Origin: CS4-C045 sp963844115
GTDB lineage: Bacteria > Planctomycetota > Planctomycetia > Pirellulales > UBA7805
Reading direction: 5' to 3'
NCBI GenBank assembly: GCA_963844115.1
Contig: CAWJNN010000112.1
Location: 29,153-93,152 of the forward strand
Length of the DNA: 64,000 nt
Shown here in pieces: positions 63,560 to 64,000 of this stretch. The notes below the pieces were generated by a model, which had not been told where the DNA came from, made no database searches, and saw only the letters and a list, made by a program, of their open reading frames with translations. Made by a program: the position numbers and the translations under genes. Numbering within the stretch: the stretch's first letter is position 1; each line of letters begins with the position of its first letter.

Positions 63560-64000
63560 ATGCGCGCCCTCGGGTCGACCAGCCGATAAAGGATGTCCGA
63601 CGCCATGTTCAGCGAGACAAACACCACGCCCACCACGACCGTGCCACCCAGCACGGCGGGCATGTCATTGGCGAAAAGCGCGTCGGTGATGTAGCTTCCA
63701 AGTCCCGGCCAGGCAAAGATGGTCTCGGTCAGGACCGAGCCTTCCAGAAGGTAGGCGTAGCTGAGCGCGATCACCGTGATCAGCGGCACCAGCACATTCT
63801 TCATCGCATGTACCCAGATCACCCGCCATTCGTGGCATCCTCTTTACCCGCGCCGTCGTGATGTATTCCTGCCCCAACTCATTCATCATGAAACTGCGGG
63901 TCATCCGGCTGATATACGCCATCGAGACATAACCGAGCAGTCCGGCCGGCAGGATGATGTGGCTGACAGCATTGCCAAACACATCCCACGCACCGTTGAG
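63556..64000 (-). CDS. DppB-type ABC permease, 5' end outside, one frameshift
   Basis: The C-terminal ~150 residues are present and the gene continues beyond the window. Visible are TRSFMMNELGQEYITTARVK, then after a frame change IWVHAMKNVLVPLITVIALSYAYLLEGSVL, FAWPGLGSYITDALFANDMP and the end RLVDPRARI. Near 63830 one extra base (CGAATGGCGG for CGATGGCGG) shifts the frame; removing it gives RWRVIWVHAMKN, the normal family sequence. It pairs with the DppC-type gene downstream. Confidence 0.83.

Overview
The window looks like a chromosomal segment of a planctomycete, probably of the Pirellulales. Four things point there: a three-gene methanofuran-type (mfnD-mfnF-mfnE) block of the kind found in bacteria with tetrahydromethanopterin-linked C1 chemistry, a PEP-CTERM surface protein, several long proteins of unrecognised but planctomycete-like type, and many degenerate short-word repeats between genes. 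The last ~850 bases (about 63,150 to 64,000) look different: they carry a dppB/dppC-type permease pair with alphaproteobacteria-like GC-rich codons, joined in mid-gene to a phosphonate-binding protein. That join is probably a chimera.

Layout. 1-4.8 kb: end of a hypothetical gene, a short SecA paralogue translationally coupled to an unknown protein, and a tRNA-dihydrouridine synthase. 4.8-5.2 kb: inverted and 20-bp tandem repeats. 5.2-7.3 kb (minus): universal stress protein and a sodium:alanine-type symporter. 7.7-13.9 kb: iron-sulfur block with sufR, a lone nuoB behind its own strong promoter, sufC, sufB, sufD, a Rieske protein and sufT, with different mini-repeats in its gaps. 14.2-16.8 kb: mfnD-mfnF-mfnE. 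17.2-19.2 kb: FHA-GAF-sigma54 activator. 19.4-21.4 kb (minus): glycosyltransferase, HisN-type phosphatase, Rrf2 regulator. 22.0-27 kb: conserved small protein, a ~335-bp heptanucleotide array, two CNNM/CorC-type membrane proteins and an internally duplicated ABC-2 permease. 27.2-35.1 kb: second sigma54 activator, TPR-sulfotransferase, DUF2339 membrane protein and NAD+ synthetase. 35.1-43.3 kb: a MITE-like element, GT39-type glycosyltransferase, lidless Hsp70, REC-GGDEF-CBS protein, a phosphoesterase remnant, a lysine-rich histone-like protein and a DEAD-box helicase. 43.4-47.2 kb (minus): DinG-like helicase, thiG, thiS, secreted unknown. 47.6-51 kb: Gfo/Idh/MocA oxidoreductase, zinc-ribbon protein, a promoter-to-terminator RNA unit and a PEP-CTERM gene. 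51.3-56.8 kb: TetR, membrane-fusion protein and RND pump. 56.8-58.9 kb (minus): Na/Pi cotransporter. 59.4-63.15 kb (minus): phnD-phnC-phnE-phnY-phnZ for uptake and oxidative cleavage of a 2-aminoethylphosphonate-type compound.

Eight otherwise intact genes carry eleven apparent single-base frameshifts. Most repair perfectly by restoring one base, which suggests consensus errors rather than real decay. Coordinates of those genes span the repaired gene.

The most interesting leads are the RNA unit at 50.0-50.14 kb, the nuoB gene heading the suf operon, the sufD start codon embedded in a heptanucleotide repeat, and the chimeric join near 63.15 kb. No rRNA, tRNA, CRISPR array or insertion-sequence transposase was seen.
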